Shown here: positions 7,907 through 17,693 of the stretch, piece by piece
How the letters are laid out: each line of letters begins with the position of its first letter
Numbering within the stretch: position 1 is the stretch's first letter
Assembly: GCA_910583775.1 (NCBI GenBank)
Contig: CAJTYD010000003.1
Coordinates: 1 to 64,000, forward strand
Length of the DNA: 64,000 nucleotides
Source of the DNA: an uncultured Muribaculaceae bacterium
GTDB lineage: Bacteria > Bacteroidota > Bacteroidia > Bacteroidales > Muribaculaceae
Reading direction: 5' to 3'
Notes under the pieces: model-generated
The model's input: only the letters and a program-made list of their open reading frames with translations
Database searches by the model: none
Told to the model about the DNA's origin: nothing
Translations under genes and position numbers: made by a program

Positions 7907-7915
7907 CTGCCTCCC

Positions 7916-8368
7916 TTATTTTTTAAACATTCTGTCGATGTTTCTTTTATCCTCGCGCTCCTTGATGGCCTGACGCTTGTCATACTGTTTCTTTCCGCGA
8001 CCGAGGCCTATCTGCATCTTGGCATATCCGCGTTCGTTTATGAAAACACGCATCGGCACAATCGTAAAGCCGACATCATCGGATGATTTCTTAAGTTTCT
8101 CTATCTCCTTTTTGTTGAGAAGCAGCTTGCGGTCTCGCTTCACGACATGGTTGTTATATGAACCGTAGAAATATTCCGATATATTCATTCCCTTGACCCA
8201 GACCTCGCCGTTCTCGACGATGCAATATGAATCGGTGAGAGACGCTTTGCCGTCACGGATAGACTTGATCTCCGTGCCGGTGAGGACAATGCCTGCAATG
8301 TAGGTGTCGGTTATCTCATAATCGAAACGGGCTCTTCTGTTCTTTATATTTACCTGTTCAGCTTTCAT
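7916..8368 (-). CDS. smpB: SsrA-binding protein SmpB
   Basis: A 150-residue SmpB, the usual length. It binds the tRNA-like part of tmRNA and brings it to stalled ribosomes for trans-translation. Conserved features include [10 protein letters not shown] at the start, the [19 protein letters not shown] core and a basic C-terminal tail ([18 protein letters not shown]) that enters the mRNA channel. The gene precedes the U32 gene by 9 bases on the minus strand and follows the Yip1-like gene. No tmRNA gene was seen in the window. Confidence 0.95.
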   Translation of the reverse strand: MKAEQVNIKNRRARFDYEITDTYIAGIVLTGTEIKSIRDGKASLTDSYCIVENGEVWVKGMNISEYFYGSYNNHVVKRDRKLLLNKKEIEKLKKSSDDVGFTIVPMRVFINERGYAKMQIGLGRGKKQYDKRQAIKEREDKRNIDRMFKK

Positions 8369-8404
8369 ATCGCGAATGAATGTTTTTAATTTAAAAGAGA
8401 GGGG

Positions 8405-9160
8405 TCAGATGTTCTGAGGCAGCAGCTCGGTAAGTATCCAGTTCCATAAAATCGGACATCCGAGAATCAGTCCGCTTAACACTGTGGCCACCCGGACCTT
8501 CAGATTCTCCTCAACTCTAAATATCTTAACGCCTTTTGAGGCTATATATATTGTCCAGAGAGGCAAAAAAGCCACCACCGGGCCAAGAATCGGGAAAATT
8601 CTGAACACTATGTAAAACAATGCGAGAGTCGAAATATTCAGCATAACGTATTCCTTCCCGTAATATGAATTGAGGCGTTCCTTCAGATCTTTGGGCAAAA
8701 ATATGCCGCTCAGGAGAAGCACAGAGAAATAACCGAAGAAAAAAGTCATGAAAGTGATGATTCCCTTGATTACTCCCTCACTTACCGTGAAATGCGCCTC
8801 ATAGAAAATCCCTGTAAATTCCGAAGCCGCAGCCAGAGCGATCAAAGGATAGAAACATCTTGAGGCCACAGCATCCTCCTTCAGGCGTGAACGTTTAAGC
8901 TCTTTCCACCCCTCGACAGGAGTGGTGAGAACTTTCAAAAGCAGCAATAGGACTGATCTGGAATTCTCGAAGGTCTCCCCTTTCCAGGCTTCGTTGTCCT
9001 CCGAAGCGAGTCTTTCCATACGCTCTTCCTCCTCCAGATTATAGAGTGTGTTATCCTTTACCGTCTCTGTTTCGTCTGAGGAATAGTAGAGGCTTTCCGT
9101 TTGTTCCACGGAATTCCCGCCATCTAAATCATATAGGTTATCTTTTGCGTTATCTGCCAT
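8405..9160 (-). CDS. Yip1-like multi-pass membrane protein
   Basis: A 251-residue protein. Residues 1-75 are acidic and polar (rich in D, E, N, S), without a signal peptide, and should be cytoplasmic. From about residue 76 a motif TTPVEGWKELKR leads into five hydrophobic segments, the pattern of Yip1-domain proteins of Bacteroidota. The molecular role of these bacterial proteins is not known. It starts a leftward group that may include smpB (36 bases on) and the U32 gene. An 18-bp dyad at 9211-9228 lies in its upstream region. Confidence 0.65.
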   Translation of the reverse strand: MADNAKDNLYDLDGGNSVEQTESLYYSSDETETVKDNTLYNLEEEERMERLASEDNEAWKGETFENSRSVLLLLLKVLTTPVEGWKELKRSRLKEDAVASRCFYPLIALAAASEFTGIFYEAHFTVSEGVIKGIITFMTFFFGYFSVLLLSGIFLPKDLKERLNSYYGKEYVMLNISTLALFYIVFRIFPILGPVVAFLPLWTIYIASKGVKIFRVEENLKVRVATVLSGLILGCPILWNWILTELLPQNI

Positions 9161-9210
9161 TTGAATTATTCGAAATTGTTAAAGACAAGGTAATCGATCG
9201 CAGCGTCACA

Positions 9211-9228
9211 TTGTAGCAATCGCTACAA
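9211..9228. promoter_or_regulatory. perfect dyad upstream of the Yip1-like gene
   Basis: TTGTAGC and GCTACAA flank a 4-base spacer (AATC). The symmetrical 18 bp, about 50 bases before the minus-strand start codon, look like a dimeric repressor site. No regulator can be assigned. Confidence 0.35.
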
Positions 9229-9276
9229 CAGTATTTCTAAATCAGTGTTTTATTAATTCGTTTCTTAAGATTGTTA

Positions 9277-9307
9277 AGGAGCGACGGCAGAGTCTGCCAT
9301 CGCTCCT
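9277..9307. terminator. hairpin terminator after mutB
   Basis: Arms AGGAGCGACGGCAGA and TCTGCCATCGCTCCT pair at 14 of 15 positions with a one-base loop. It lies about 50 bases past the end of mutB. There is no strong T tract on the minus strand, so termination may be weak or need a factor. Confidence 0.5.
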
Positions 9308-9360
9308 AAAGTATAGTAATAACGTGGATATAATGTCAAATATTATATACCGAAGTTACA

Positions 9361-11508
9361 TTATTCAGCACGGTCCTCGTTGAGGAGACGGATCATCTCG
9401 ATCGCGCTCTTCGGGATACGTGTGCCGGGGCCGAAGATAGCGGCTACGCCTGCCTTGTAGAGGAAGTCATAATCCTGTGCGGGAATAACGCCTCCGGCTG
9501 TAACCATGATATCCTCTCTTCCGAGCTTCTTGAGCTCCTCTATAACCTGAGGCACAAGGGTCTTGTGGCCTGCGGCCAGTGAAGATACACCGAGGATATG
9601 GACGTCATTCTCCACAGCCTGACGAGCGGCCTCAGCGGGAGTCTGGAACAGAGGACCCATATCGACGTCAAAACCGCAGTCTGCATAACCGGTGGCTACA
9701 ACCTTAGCGCCACGGTCATGGCCGTCCTGACCCATCTTGGCAATCATGATACGGGGCTGACGACCCTCTCTCTTGGCAAAATCGGCAACTGCCTTGCGGG
9801 CTTCCTCAAACTCGGGATCACCCTTCTCTTCATTTGAATACACGCCTGAAATTGTTTTGATAACAGCCTTATAACGTCCTACAACAGCCTCGCAGGCATC
9901 GGAGATCTCGCCCAGTGAAGCGCGAAGTCCGGCAGCCTTGACTGCAAGGTCAAGGAGATTACCCTTTGAAGGATCCTTGACACACTCCGTGATCTTGGCG
10001 AGAGCCTCTTTGACAGCGGCCTCGTCGCGGTTCTTACGGAGGGTCTCGAGACGCTCGCACTGTTCTTTGCGAACCTCAGTGTTGTCCACCTCGAGAATAT
10101 CGATGGGATCCTCATGATCAAGGCGATATTTGTTGATACCGACGATGGTCTGCTTGCCGGAATCGATATGAGCCTGCGTACGTGCGGCAGCCTCCTCGAT
10201 TCTGAGCTTCGGAAGACCGGTCTCGATGGCCTTGGCCATACCGCCGAGCTTCTCGATCTCCTGGATGTGCTCCCATGCGCGGTGTGCGATCTCGTTTGTC
10301 AGCGACTCCACATAGTAGCTTCCGCCCCACGGATCGACCTGCTTGGTGACGTATGTCTCGTCCTGGATGTAGATCTGAGTGTTACGCGCGATACGGGCGG
10401 AGAAGTCGGTAGGAAGCGCGATGGCCTCGTCGAGTGCGTTTGTATGGAGCGACTGTGTGTGGCCGAGGACGGCACCCATAGCCTCTACGCAGGTACGGCC
10501 GACATTGTTGAAGGGATCCTGCTCGGTGAGCGACCATCCGGATGTCTGGCAGTGTGTGCGGAGAGCGAGTGATTTCGGGTTCTTCGGATTGAACTGCTTT
10601 ACGATCTTGGCCCATAGCATACGTGCGGCACGCATCTTGGCGATCTCCATGAAATAGTTCATCGAAATGCCCCAGAAGAACGACAGACGCGGAGCGAAAG
10701 CGTCGATGTCCATGCCTGCGTTGACACCGGCACGAAGATATTCGAGACCGTCGGCCAGAGTGTATGCAAGCTCAATGTCGGCGGTTGCACCGGCCTCCTG
10801 CATGTGGTAACCCGAGATTGAAATCGAGTTGAACTTAGGCATGTTCTTTGAGGTATACTCAAAGATGTCGGCGATGATCTTCATCGAGAATGCCGGCGGG
10901 TAGATATATGTGTTACGCACCATGAACTCCTTCAGAATATCATTCTGAATCGTTCCTGCCATCTCCTCGAGCTTTGCACCCTGTTCGAGACCGGCGTTGA
11001 TATAGAATGCGAGAACCGGAAGCACGGCGCCGTTCATTGTCATGGAAACTGACATCTTGTTCAATGGAATTCCATCGAAGAGCACCTTCATGTCCTCGAG
11101 CGAGCAGATGGAGACACCGGCTTTGCCGACATCGCCGACAACGCGCTCGTGGTCGGCGTCATATCCGCGGTGGGTAGGAAGGTCGAACGCTACCGACAGA
11201 CCCTTCTGACCGGAGGCAAGGTTTCTGCGATAGAAAGCGTTTGACTCAGCGGCGGTGGAGAATCCGGCATACTGACGGATGGTCCAGGGACGCATAGGAT
11301 ACATGGCGCTGTAAGGGCCACGGAGGAACGGAGGAAGACCTGAAACATAGTCGAGGTGCTCCATGCCCTCAAGATCCTCTTTTGTATATACTGGCTTCAC
11401 CGGAATAAGCTCCGCGGTGATCCACTCTTCTCCCGCAACAGGAGCATGACCTGAGGGAGCGAATTTCTTGTTTATATCGATTTCTTTAAAATTAGGTCTC
11501 ATGGTCAT
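9361..11508 (-). CDS. mutB: methylmalonyl-CoA mutase, large (catalytic) subunit
   Basis: A 715-residue subunit that interconverts succinyl-CoA and methylmalonyl-CoA using adenosylcobalamin; in Bacteroidales it feeds propionate formation. The N-terminal TIM barrel carries the substrate-binding part ([16 protein letters not shown]), and the C-terminal cobalamin domain shows [13 protein letters not shown], where His597 is the lower-face cobalt ligand, followed by [10 protein letters not shown] and the GGVIP motif. The start codon overlaps the end of mutA by 4 bases, so the two subunits are translationally coupled. No cobalamin riboswitch was recognised upstream. Confidence 0.96.
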   Translation of the reverse strand: MTMRPNFKEIDINKKFAPSGHAPVAGEEWITAELIPVKPVYTKEDLEGMEHLDYVSGLPPFLRGPYSAMYPMRPWTIRQYAGFSTAAESNAFYRRNLASGQKGLSVAFDLPTHRGYDADHERVVGDVGKAGVSICSLEDMKVLFDGIPLNKMSVSMTMNGAVLPVLAFYINAGLEQGAKLEEMAGTIQNDILKEFMVRNTYIYPPAFSMKIIADIFEYTSKNMPKFNSISISGYHMQEAGATADIELAYTLADGLEYLRAGVNAGMDIDAFAPRLSFFWGISMNYFMEIAKMRAARMLWAKIVKQFNPKNPKSLALRTHCQTSGWSLTEQDPFNNVGRTCVEAMGAVLGHTQSLHTNALDEAIALPTDFSARIARNTQIYIQDETYVTKQVDPWGGSYYVESLTNEIAHRAWEHIQEIEKLGGMAKAIETGLPKLRIEEAAARTQAHIDSGKQTIVGINKYRLDHEDPIDILEVDNTEVRKEQCERLETLRKNRDEAAVKEALAKITECVKDPSKGNLLDLAVKAAGLRASLGEISDACEAVVGRYKAVIKTISGVYSNEEKGDPEFEEARKAVADFAKREGRQPRIMIAKMGQDGHDRGAKVVATGYADCGFDVDMGPLFQTPAEAARQAVENDVHILGVSSLAAGHKTLVPQVIEELKKLGREDIMVTAGGVIPAQDYDFLYKAGVAAIFGPGTRIPKSAIEMIRLLNEDRAE

Positions 11509-13352
11509 TTAAGAAGTTTTGCGTTAAATCCAACAAGAGTGTCAAGAACATTCACGCGCACATGGATGAAGTTTTCGATTCCCTGTGCTTTGAGATCCTC
11601 CATGCATGCCGGAGCTCCGGCAACGACAAACATGGCGCGGCCGTTGAGTTCCTTGAATGCCTCGGGAGCGTACTGTGCATACTCGTCATCGCTCGAGCAG
11701 AGAACAACGACATCCGCCTTCTTCTCCATAGCGGCGTCGATACCCTCTTTGACGGTATTGAAACCGATGTTGTCGATGATCTCATATCCTGCGCAGCCGA
11801 AGAAGTTCGAAGAGAACTGTGCGCGGGCAAGACGCATGGCGAGATTTCCGATGGTGAGCATGAACACCTTGGGACGTACGGAAGATCTCTCGGTATCAAG
11901 ACGAAGCTGCTCGAACTGGCTTGCAGCCCTGTCGAAGTTGAGATATTCGACGGCGCCGTCCTGAGGTTCTTCCGAACCGCAGCCGCAGTTGCAGCAGCAT
12001 GTGTCCTTAACCTTGTCGAGAGCCTTCTCGTTGAAGTTAGGATACTGGTTGGTTCCAAGAAGATTCTCCTTGCGACGTGCAACGTCGAGATGACGCTTAA
12101 CGCCCGACTCGTTTACCTTAGCCTGGATTTCGCCTTTCTTAAGCATAGCCTCGAAACCGCCGTTATCCTCAACCTCGTTGAAGATCTTCCATGCCTGGGC
12201 GGCGATGGAGGCAGTGAGAGTCTCGATATAGTATGAACCGCCGGCAGGGTCTACGACCTTGTCAAGGTGGGATTCGTCGCGAAGAAGAACCTGCTGGTTG
12301 CGGGCGATTCTCTCGCTGAACTCATCGGGACACTCATAGCACTGATCGAACGGAAGAGTCTCCAGAGAATCAACGCCTGCGAGAGCGGCGCTCATTGTCT
12401 CGGTCATCGAACGGAGAAGGTTTACGTGCGAATCATAAAGTGTCTGGTTGAATTTGCTTGTCACAGCATGAACATGCATCTTGCAGTCAGCCTCGTCGGC
12501 ACCGTAAGCTTTGACGATTTCGGCCCAGAGCATTCTGCCGGCGCGGAACTTGGCAAGCTCCATGAAGTAATTCGAGGAGATGCCCATGTTGAACTTGATT
12601 CTCGAGGCCACCTCGGCAACCGTCATACCGGCTTCCGACATCACGGTCATCCATTCGGCGCCCCATGCGAGAGCATAGCCGAGTTCCTGAGTGATATATG
12701 CGCCTGCGTTATTGAAGAGGAAGCTGTCTACTGCGAAACACTTAAGACCCTTCACGGCCTTTACAGTCTCATACAGTGCCAATCCCTCTTTTACAGCGTC
12801 TTTCGGGAAAGCGAGACCGTGTTTGAGAAGACGACGGAAGGGGTTATAGTCTACAGAACCCTTGAAATCGTCGGCTGCGCCGGCTGCGTTCACGAGCTCG
12901 ACAAGAACGGCCGCAACTGCGACTGCCTTACCGGGGCAGCATGTAACGTTGACCTCTACTTTCTTAAGATCGACTCCCTTGAGGATGACTTTGAGATCCT
13001 CGGGATCTTTTACCTTGATTCCGAGCGACTCTACGCCCTTGTCAAGGATATGAAGAGCATGCGAGTTCATTTCCTCTGCTGTCGCTCCTGATACCTGCTG
13101 GCGGATCAGCCAGTCGTTATTGTCCTTCGTACCTCTTACATAGGGGAATTCACCCGGAAGAGAGCCGATAAAAGGAAGGTCGGCTATATCTTCGCGTCTG
13201 TAGAAAGGCTGGACATTGAAGCCTTCATTGGTGCGCCATACCAACTTCTTGTCGTAATCGGCACCTTTAAGATCGGCTGTGATTTTCGCCTTCCACTCTT
13301 CAGTAGAAACCGGCGGAAATGCGTCGAATAAAGTTTCTTTGTTGTTTGCCAT
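11505..13352 (-). CDS. mutA: methylmalonyl-CoA mutase, small subunit
   Basis: A 615-residue non-catalytic subunit that forms a heterodimer with MutB. It keeps the barrel ([20 protein letters not shown]) and a degenerate B12-like C-terminal domain ([18 protein letters not shown]...) that lacks the DxHxxG cobalamin motif, as expected for this subunit. The odd part is the linker near residues 450-460, which reads [13 protein letters not shown]: five cysteines in seven residues between the two domains. It is the first gene of the mutAB operon. The 358-bp upstream region holds a repeat element and a possible -7 box. Confidence 0.95.
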   Translation of the reverse strand: MANNKETLFDAFPPVSTEEWKAKITADLKGADYDKKLVWRTNEGFNVQPFYRREDIADLPFIGSLPGEFPYVRGTKDNNDWLIRQQVSGATAEEMNSHALHILDKGVESLGIKVKDPEDLKVILKGVDLKKVEVNVTCCPGKAVAVAAVLVELVNAAGAADDFKGSVDYNPFRRLLKHGLAFPKDAVKEGLALYETVKAVKGLKCFAVDSFLFNNAGAYITQELGYALAWGAEWMTVMSEAGMTVAEVASRIKFNMGISSNYFMELAKFRAGRMLWAEIVKAYGADEADCKMHVHAVTSKFNQTLYDSHVNLLRSMTETMSAALAGVDSLETLPFDQCYECPDEFSERIARNQQVLLRDESHLDKVVDPAGGSYYIETLTASIAAQAWKIFNEVEDNGGFEAMLKKGEIQAKVNESGVKRHLDVARRKENLLGTNQYPNFNEKALDKVKDTCCCNCGCGSEEPQDGAVEYLNFDRAASQFEQLRLDTERSSVRPKVFMLTIGNLAMRLARAQFSSNFFGCAGYEIIDNIGFNTVKEGIDAAMEKKADVVVLCSSDDEYAQYAPEAFKELNGRAMFVVAGAPACMEDLKAQGIENFIHVRVNVLDTLVGFNAKLLK

Positions 13353-13513
13353 TGCTAATAGCTTAATATGTATAGATTGGTTTGTTTTGGTAATAGACTT
13401 TAGTTATTCAATATCCCTCATTCAGTTTTCTGACTGATGGATTCATTCGCTATGGATTCTTTCCGAATCATATAACTCACAATATTACTTTCATAATATT
13501 CACGTCAGATATC

Positions 13514-13571
13514 TAAGTAAGTATTCAAATTTAAACGACAGTATGTGTTTTTTATCTTTTATACTTACTTA
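13514..13571. repeat. 58-bp repeat with inverted ends in the mutA leader region
   Basis: It starts TAAGTAAGTATTCAAATTTAA and ends CTTTTATACTTACTTA, so its tips are inverted. The first 25 and last 14 bases match the element at 548-604 almost exactly, while the middle differs. It lies between mutA and ftsE, upstream of mutA, and ends next to a possible minus-strand -7 box at 13577-13584. The rest of the 13353-13710 gap shows nothing I can name. Confidence 0.5.
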
Positions 13572-13576
13572 TGACG

Positions 13577-13584
13577 CAAAATTA
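13577..13584 (-). promoter_or_regulatory. possible -7 box for mutAB
   Basis: On the minus strand these bases read TAATTTTG, a match to TAnnTTTG. No good TTTG lies at the usual -33 spacing (GAAA is present on the plus strand). It would give a leader of about 220 bases for mutA containing the 58-bp repeat. Confidence 0.3.
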
Positions 13585-13710
13585 AATATTATTTATATAA
13601 TAGAAAATTTTATAAGGAAAAATTTCTTTAATAATGCGTTATTTTCGCGGCTTGATTTAAATAAAATGCTGCAAAACATTGCCTTTAAACATCTTGTCGC
13701 ATTTTTGAAT

Positions 13711-14376
13711 CTAATCGATCAACTCCTTATCATTACATCTCAACACGCGCGCAGGGAAATCCTCCACCATCTGCATGTTGTGGGTGGCCATGATTATGGA
13801 GTTGCCCTCTTCAGCGAGTCTATGAAGAAGACTCACTATCTGATAGCCGGTCTGGGGATCAAGATTACCCGTGGGCTCGTCGGCGAGTATAAGCTCGGGA
13901 CGATTAAGCAATGCGCGGGCTATTACGATACGCTGTTGCTCGCCTCCGCTCAGTTCATGGGGCATCTTATAGCTTTTGTTTTCCATCCCCACTTCTTTGA
14001 GAACCTCCTCGATTCGGTCGTTGATCTCATTGCGGTCTTTCCATCCTGTGGCCTCAAGCACAAACCGGAGATTGGCCAGAGCCGATCGGTCCTGGAGAAG
14101 CTGAAAGTCCTGAAAGACTATTCCGATTTTCCTTCTCAAGTAAGGTATTTCCTTTCTCTTGATGTTCAGCATATCATAGCCGAGCACTTCGGCCCTCTCG
14201 CCTCCGGCAAGAGGGACATCGGCATACATCGTCTTGAGGAGCGAACTTTTTCCGCTGCCCACTTTCCCGACGAGATAGCAGAATTCACCCTTGGTGACGT
14301 TGAATGTAACATTCTTCATAACCAGTCGGTCGGCTCGATCTATCTCGACATTCTTATAATTAATAATAACATCCAT
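13711..14376 (-). CDS. ftsE: FtsE-type ABC transporter ATP-binding protein
   Basis: A 221-residue ATPase. The Walker A is GKVGSGKSS, the Q-loop region FQDFQLL, the signature LSGGEQQR, the Walker [13 protein letters not shown], and the H-loop ATHN. FtsE works with the membrane protein FtsX at the division septum to control cell-wall hydrolases. No ftsX gene is adjacent, so the partner must be elsewhere, and a lipoprotein-export (LolD-like) role cannot be fully excluded from the ATPase alone. It follows radA by 13 bases and is the last gene of the operon with the FMN-binding protein. Confidence 0.8.
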   Translation of the reverse strand: MDVIINYKNVEIDRADRLVMKNVTFNVTKGEFCYLVGKVGSGKSSLLKTMYADVPLAGGERAEVLGYDMLNIKRKEIPYLRRKIGIVFQDFQLLQDRSALANLRFVLEATGWKDRNEINDRIEEVLKEVGMENKSYKMPHELSGGEQQRIVIARALLNRPELILADEPTGNLDPQTGYQIVSLLHRLAEEGNSIIMATHNMQMVEDFPARVLRCNDKELID

Positions 14377-14389
14377 ATCATTATATGAT

Positions 14390-15751
14390 TTACCGGAACA
14401 GCTGCCTGAACACCTCTTCCACTCTTCCGGCTTCTATAATCTTAATATTGAATTTATTGTCAACTCCTTTTAGATTACCCTTAGGGATAAAGACAGTCTC
14501 GAAACCAAGTTTAGCCGCCTCTCCCACCCTCTGGTCGATTCTTGTGACAGTCCGGATTTCCCCTGAGAGACCTATCTCGCCGATAAAGGCAACCCTGTCT
14601 GAAATGGAAATATCGAAATTCGAACTCATTATCGCAGCCACGACACCGAGATCGAGTGCCGGATCGGCAACCTTCAGGCCGCCGGCTATATTGAGGAACA
14701 CATCCTTTTGAGAAAGGTTGAAACGAGCCCGCTTTTCAAGCACCGCAAGAAGCATATTAAGCCGACGCTGGTCGAATCCGGTGACCGACCGCTGTGGCGT
14801 ACCGTATGCCGCCGACGATACCAGGGCCTGTACCTCCACAAGGAAGGGACGGGCTCCCTCCATCGTGACTCCTATGGCTATTCCGCTCATCTCCTCCTCC
14901 CTGTTGGGCGAAAGCAACATTTCCGAAGGATTCTTAACCTCCCGAAGGCCTTTCTGAACCATCTCGTAAATGCCAATCTCATTGGTAGATCCGAAACGGT
15001 TCTTTATCGCTCTGAGTATTCGATAGAGGTACTGACGGTCGCCTTCGAACTGAAGGACAGTATCTACGATGTGCTCCAACACCTTCGGCCCTGCAATGGC
15101 GCCGTCCTTATTGATATGGCCTACAAGAATGACGGGGACGTTGCTTTCCTTGGCATATCTCAGCAATGAGGCGGCACACTCCCTGACCTGCGAGACACTA
15201 CCCGCCGCCGACTCTATTTCCGTCGAGGAGACGGTCTGTATCGAATCTACTACAATCAACTCAGGCTTTACCTCTTCTATGTTGTCGAATATGTTGTCAA
15301 GATTGGTCTCGCAAAGGATAAAAGTATCCGGAGAGACCTTCCCGAGACGGTCGGCGCGCATCTTCAGCTGAGACGCGCTCTCCTCGCCAGAGACATAAAG
15401 GATTCTACGGTTTCGGATGGAAAGGATATTCTGAAGAAGAAGGGTGGATTTCCCTATCCCGGGCTCTCCTCCTATAAGGACAAGACTCCCGAGAACCAAT
15501 CCGCCGCCAAGAACTCTGTTGAGCTCTCCGGAAGGCATCTTTATCCTCGCCTCCTCCTTAAGCTCTATCTCGGAGAGCCTCATGGGCCGCGAACTTTTCA
15601 CAAGCCCTCTTTTCGAACTCTTCCTGGAAACGGTCAGCTTCTCCTCCACAAACGTGTTCCATTCTCCGCAACCCGGACATTTGCCCAGCCATTTCGGAGA
15701 TTCGTATCCGCAGTTGCTGCAGAAGAAAGCTGTCTTATTCTTTGTCGCCAT
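14390..15751 (-). CDS. radA: DNA repair protein RadA
   Basis: A 453-residue RadA (Sms), full length. An N-terminal four-cysteine zinc finger (CSNCGYESPKWLGKCPGC) precedes a RecA-like ATPase with Walker A GGEPGIGKST, the RadA-specific KNRFGSTNEIG motif, and a Lon-protease-like C-terminal domain (from about residue 290). It is a helicase that processes recombination intermediates. Its start codon overlaps the stop of the upstream FMN-binding gene (TAATG), and ftsE follows closely. Confidence 0.96.
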   Translation of the reverse strand: MATKNKTAFFCSNCGYESPKWLGKCPGCGEWNTFVEEKLTVSRKSSKRGLVKSSRPMRLSEIELKEEARIKMPSGELNRVLGGGLVLGSLVLIGGEPGIGKSTLLLQNILSIRNRRILYVSGEESASQLKMRADRLGKVSPDTFILCETNLDNIFDNIEEVKPELIVVDSIQTVSSTEIESAAGSVSQVRECAASLLRYAKESNVPVILVGHINKDGAIAGPKVLEHIVDTVLQFEGDRQYLYRILRAIKNRFGSTNEIGIYEMVQKGLREVKNPSEMLLSPNREEEMSGIAIGVTMEGARPFLVEVQALVSSAAYGTPQRSVTGFDQRRLNMLLAVLEKRARFNLSQKDVFLNIAGGLKVADPALDLGVVAAIMSSNFDISISDRVAFIGEIGLSGEIRTVTRIDQRVGEAAKLGFETVFIPKGNLKGVDNKFNIKIIEAGRVEEVFRQLFR

Positions 15752-16155
15752 TATTTCAGACGTGATTTTGCAGCCTTTTTAACTGTCTCGGTAACTGCAC
15801 GGGATGAATAAGTGGCACCCGTGCAAGCGTCCACTTCTTTCTCAGACGCCTGTTTCAGAGTCAGCCCGTTCCATCTGTTGAAGAAATCGGCATCTACCAG
15901 ACGACGGAAATATCCGGGCGATTCCCGGTTTGGCAAAGGCCTTATGCAGGTTATCTTCCCGTTAACGACTTTAATCTCCAACGGCACCGGACCGTTATAG
16001 CCTCTTATGTCGGAACAGATGTCTGTAGTATTTATCACGAAAGTCTTATTGTCCGTCTTGCCGCCTTTCGATCTTGATGTTTTCTTCTGAGCCTCCAGGC
16101 TGAAAGAAAAGGCCATAGAGGCGATTATAATAAAAATAGAAATAATTCTCTTCAT
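15751..16155 (-). CDS. extracytoplasmic FMN-binding domain protein
   Basis: A 134-residue exported protein. Residues 1-22 are a signal peptide (ending LEAQ). The rest is a small FMN_bind domain: GYNGPVPLEIKVVNGKITCI is the conserved strand pair, and DACTGATYSS carries the [ST]GA[ST] flavinylation motif with Thr115 as the predicted attachment residue for FMN (transferred by an ApbE-type enzyme). Such domains move electrons in the periplasm, for instance in Rnf/Nqr-related chains. Its partner is unknown. It is the first gene of the operon with radA and ftsE, an unexpected functional mix. A -7 box (minus-strand TAAATTTG) lies at 16190-16197. Confidence 0.75.
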   Translation of the reverse strand: MKRIISIFIIIASMAFSFSLEAQKKTSRSKGGKTDNKTFVINTTDICSDIRGYNGPVPLEIKVVNGKITCIRPLPNRESPGYFRRLVDADFFNRWNGLTLKQASEKEVDACTGATYSSRAVTETVKKAAKSRLK

Positions 16156-16189
16156 ATTTCTTACTATCTAAATTTTCTACAAAGTTAGC

Positions 16190-16197
16190 AAATTTAA
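16190..16197 (-). promoter_or_regulatory. -7 box of the FMN-binding/radA/ftsE operon
   Basis: The minus strand reads TAAATTTG, a full -7 match about 35 bases before the start codon. No TTTG at the -33 position was seen. The remaining gap to mdh (16198-16457) is AT-rich; I saw no further recognisable element. Confidence 0.45.
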
Positions 16198-16457
16198 CGA
16201 CTAAAAAAAATATGATCGGCATTTTGCACTCGTTTACTTTGAATTCGCATTACTTATAGTTTGTTCCTTATCTTTTGGGAAAAGAGTATTGGCAAAAAAT
16301 CCCGTATAGCTAAACATTTTTTTATAATAGATGTTTAAATTTATAGAGCAAAAGGAATCAGATGAACTATTCTTGGTATTAGTTTAGCGATTGCCCATCT
16401 CAAAATCACATCAAGAAGCGAAAAGTTTAATTATAGTTTATAAACTCATTTAGAATT

Positions 16458-17471
16458 ATGAAATTTCTTACCGACGAAAAGCTTTTGATTGTCGGGGCAG
16501 CCGGAATGATCGGCTCAAACATGGCCCAGACAGCTATCATGATGCATCTCACACCCAACATTTGTCTTTATGATCCCTACGCAAAGGGACTCGAGGGAGT
16601 TGCCGAGGAACTGCTTCAGTGCGGCTTCGAAGGTCTTAACCTCACGTATACAGACGATATCGAGACTGCATTCACAGGTGCGAAATATATTGTATCATCA
16701 GGCGGCGCGCCCAGAAAGGCCGGCATGACACGCGAGGACCTTCTCAAGGGCAATGCAAAGATCGCAGAGGATTTCGGCAAGAACGTAAGGCAGTATTGCC
16801 CGGATGTCAAACACATCGTCGTGATTTTCAACCCGGCCGACATAACAGGTCTGGTAACTCTGCTTTATTCAGGAGTCAAACCCTCATGCGTGACAACTCT
16901 TGCAGCTCTCGACAGCACCCGTCTGAGAAATGAACTGGCAAAATATCTTAAGATCGCTCCCGACACAGTTGTCAATGCCCGCACATATGGCGGTCACGGC
17001 GAGCAGATGGCTGTTTTCGCCTCTACAACCACGATCGACGGCAAGCCTCTCACACAACTCATCGAAGAGAACGTCATCCCCGAGAAAGACTGGGAAGAGC
17101 TCAAGCTTCGTGTCATTCAGGGCGGTAAAAACATCATCGACCTCCGCGGTCGCTCATCGTTCCAGAGCCCTGCTTATCTCTCTATAGAGATGATCGCAGC
17201 CGCCATGGGCGGCCCTTCATTCAGATGGCCGGCAGGTGTATACGTGAACGACGCCAAGTTCCAGCACATCATGATGGCAATGGAGACGACGATCGACAAA
17301 AACGGCGTTTCATTCCGTCCTGTCGATGGCACTCCCAAAGAGAACGCCGAACTTGAGAAGAGCTACGAACACCTCTGCAAGCTTCGCGACGAGGTTATCG
17401 AACTTGGAATCATGCCGCCCATTTCAGAATGGGGCAAACTGAATCCGTATATGGATCAGCCGACCAGATAA
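16458..17471 (+). CDS. mdh: malate dehydrogenase
   Basis: A 337-residue NAD-dependent dehydrogenase that interconverts malate and oxaloacetate, here probably in the reductive branch to succinate that also uses methylmalonyl-CoA mutase. The Rossmann motif is IVGAAGMIGSNMA, the substrate-binding arginine region is SGGAPRKAGMTRED, LDSTRLRNEL holds the D-x-x-R motif, and TYGGHGEQM carries the catalytic histidine. The C-terminal third is longer than in most bacterial MDHs, as usual in Bacteroidota. It stands alone, with a terminator at 17561-17602. Confidence 0.9.
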   Translation: MKFLTDEKLLIVGAAGMIGSNMAQTAIMMHLTPNICLYDPYAKGLEGVAEELLQCGFEGLNLTYTDDIETAFTGAKYIVSSGGAPRKAGMTREDLLKGNAKIAEDFGKNVRQYCPDVKHIVVIFNPADITGLVTLLYSGVKPSCVTTLAALDSTRLRNELAKYLKIAPDTVVNARTYGGHGEQMAVFASTTTIDGKPLTQLIEENVIPEKDWEELKLRVIQGGKNIIDLRGRSSFQSPAYLSIEMIAAAMGGPSFRWPAGVYVNDAKFQHIMMAMETTIDKNGVSFRPVDGTPKENAELEKSYEHLCKLRDEVIELGIMPPISEWGKLNPYMDQPTR

Positions 17472-17560
17472 GTCATACATTATAAAAATATCATAAAAAA
17501 AACAAAAGGATAAACTGATTGATTCAGTCAGATTCTATTCTAAATTATATGTTTAATAAC

Positions 17561-17602
17561 ATCCTCCGTATATCCATATTGATATTCGGAGGATATTTTT
17601 TA
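17561..17602 (+). terminator. Rho-independent terminator after mdh
   Basis: ATCCTCCGTATATC and GATATTCGGAGGAT pair at 13 of 14 positions, followed by a T-rich run (ATTTTTTT) at 17595-17602. Confidence 0.8.
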
Positions 17603-17620
17603 AGGAACAGGCTCTAAAAG

Positions 17621-17651
17621 TTTGCCAACTAAAAAATTTGAGTTATATTTG
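17621..17651 (+). promoter_or_regulatory. promoter of serC-serA
   Basis: TTTG (17621-17624) and TATATTTG (17644-17651) are separated by exactly 19 bp, the best match to the Bacteroidetes promoter consensus in the window. The predicted leader is about 37 bases. Confidence 0.75.
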
Positions 17652-17693
17652 CTGAAAATTACAACCAACAATAACTAAAATATCTACCAGATC

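Noticed and set aside
12267..13091. 274-codon plus-strand frame opposite mutA
   Set aside because: It is a shadow of the conserved mutA reading frame, with no independent start signals or motifs.
13353..13710. Cobalamin riboswitch upstream of the B12-dependent mutase
   Set aside because: I could not recognise the conserved B12-box on the minus strand; the interval is AT-rich and holds the repeat element instead.
13543..14388. 281-codon plus-strand frame opposite ftsE
   Set aside because: ftsE on the minus strand has all ABC motifs; the opposite frame does not resemble a protein family.
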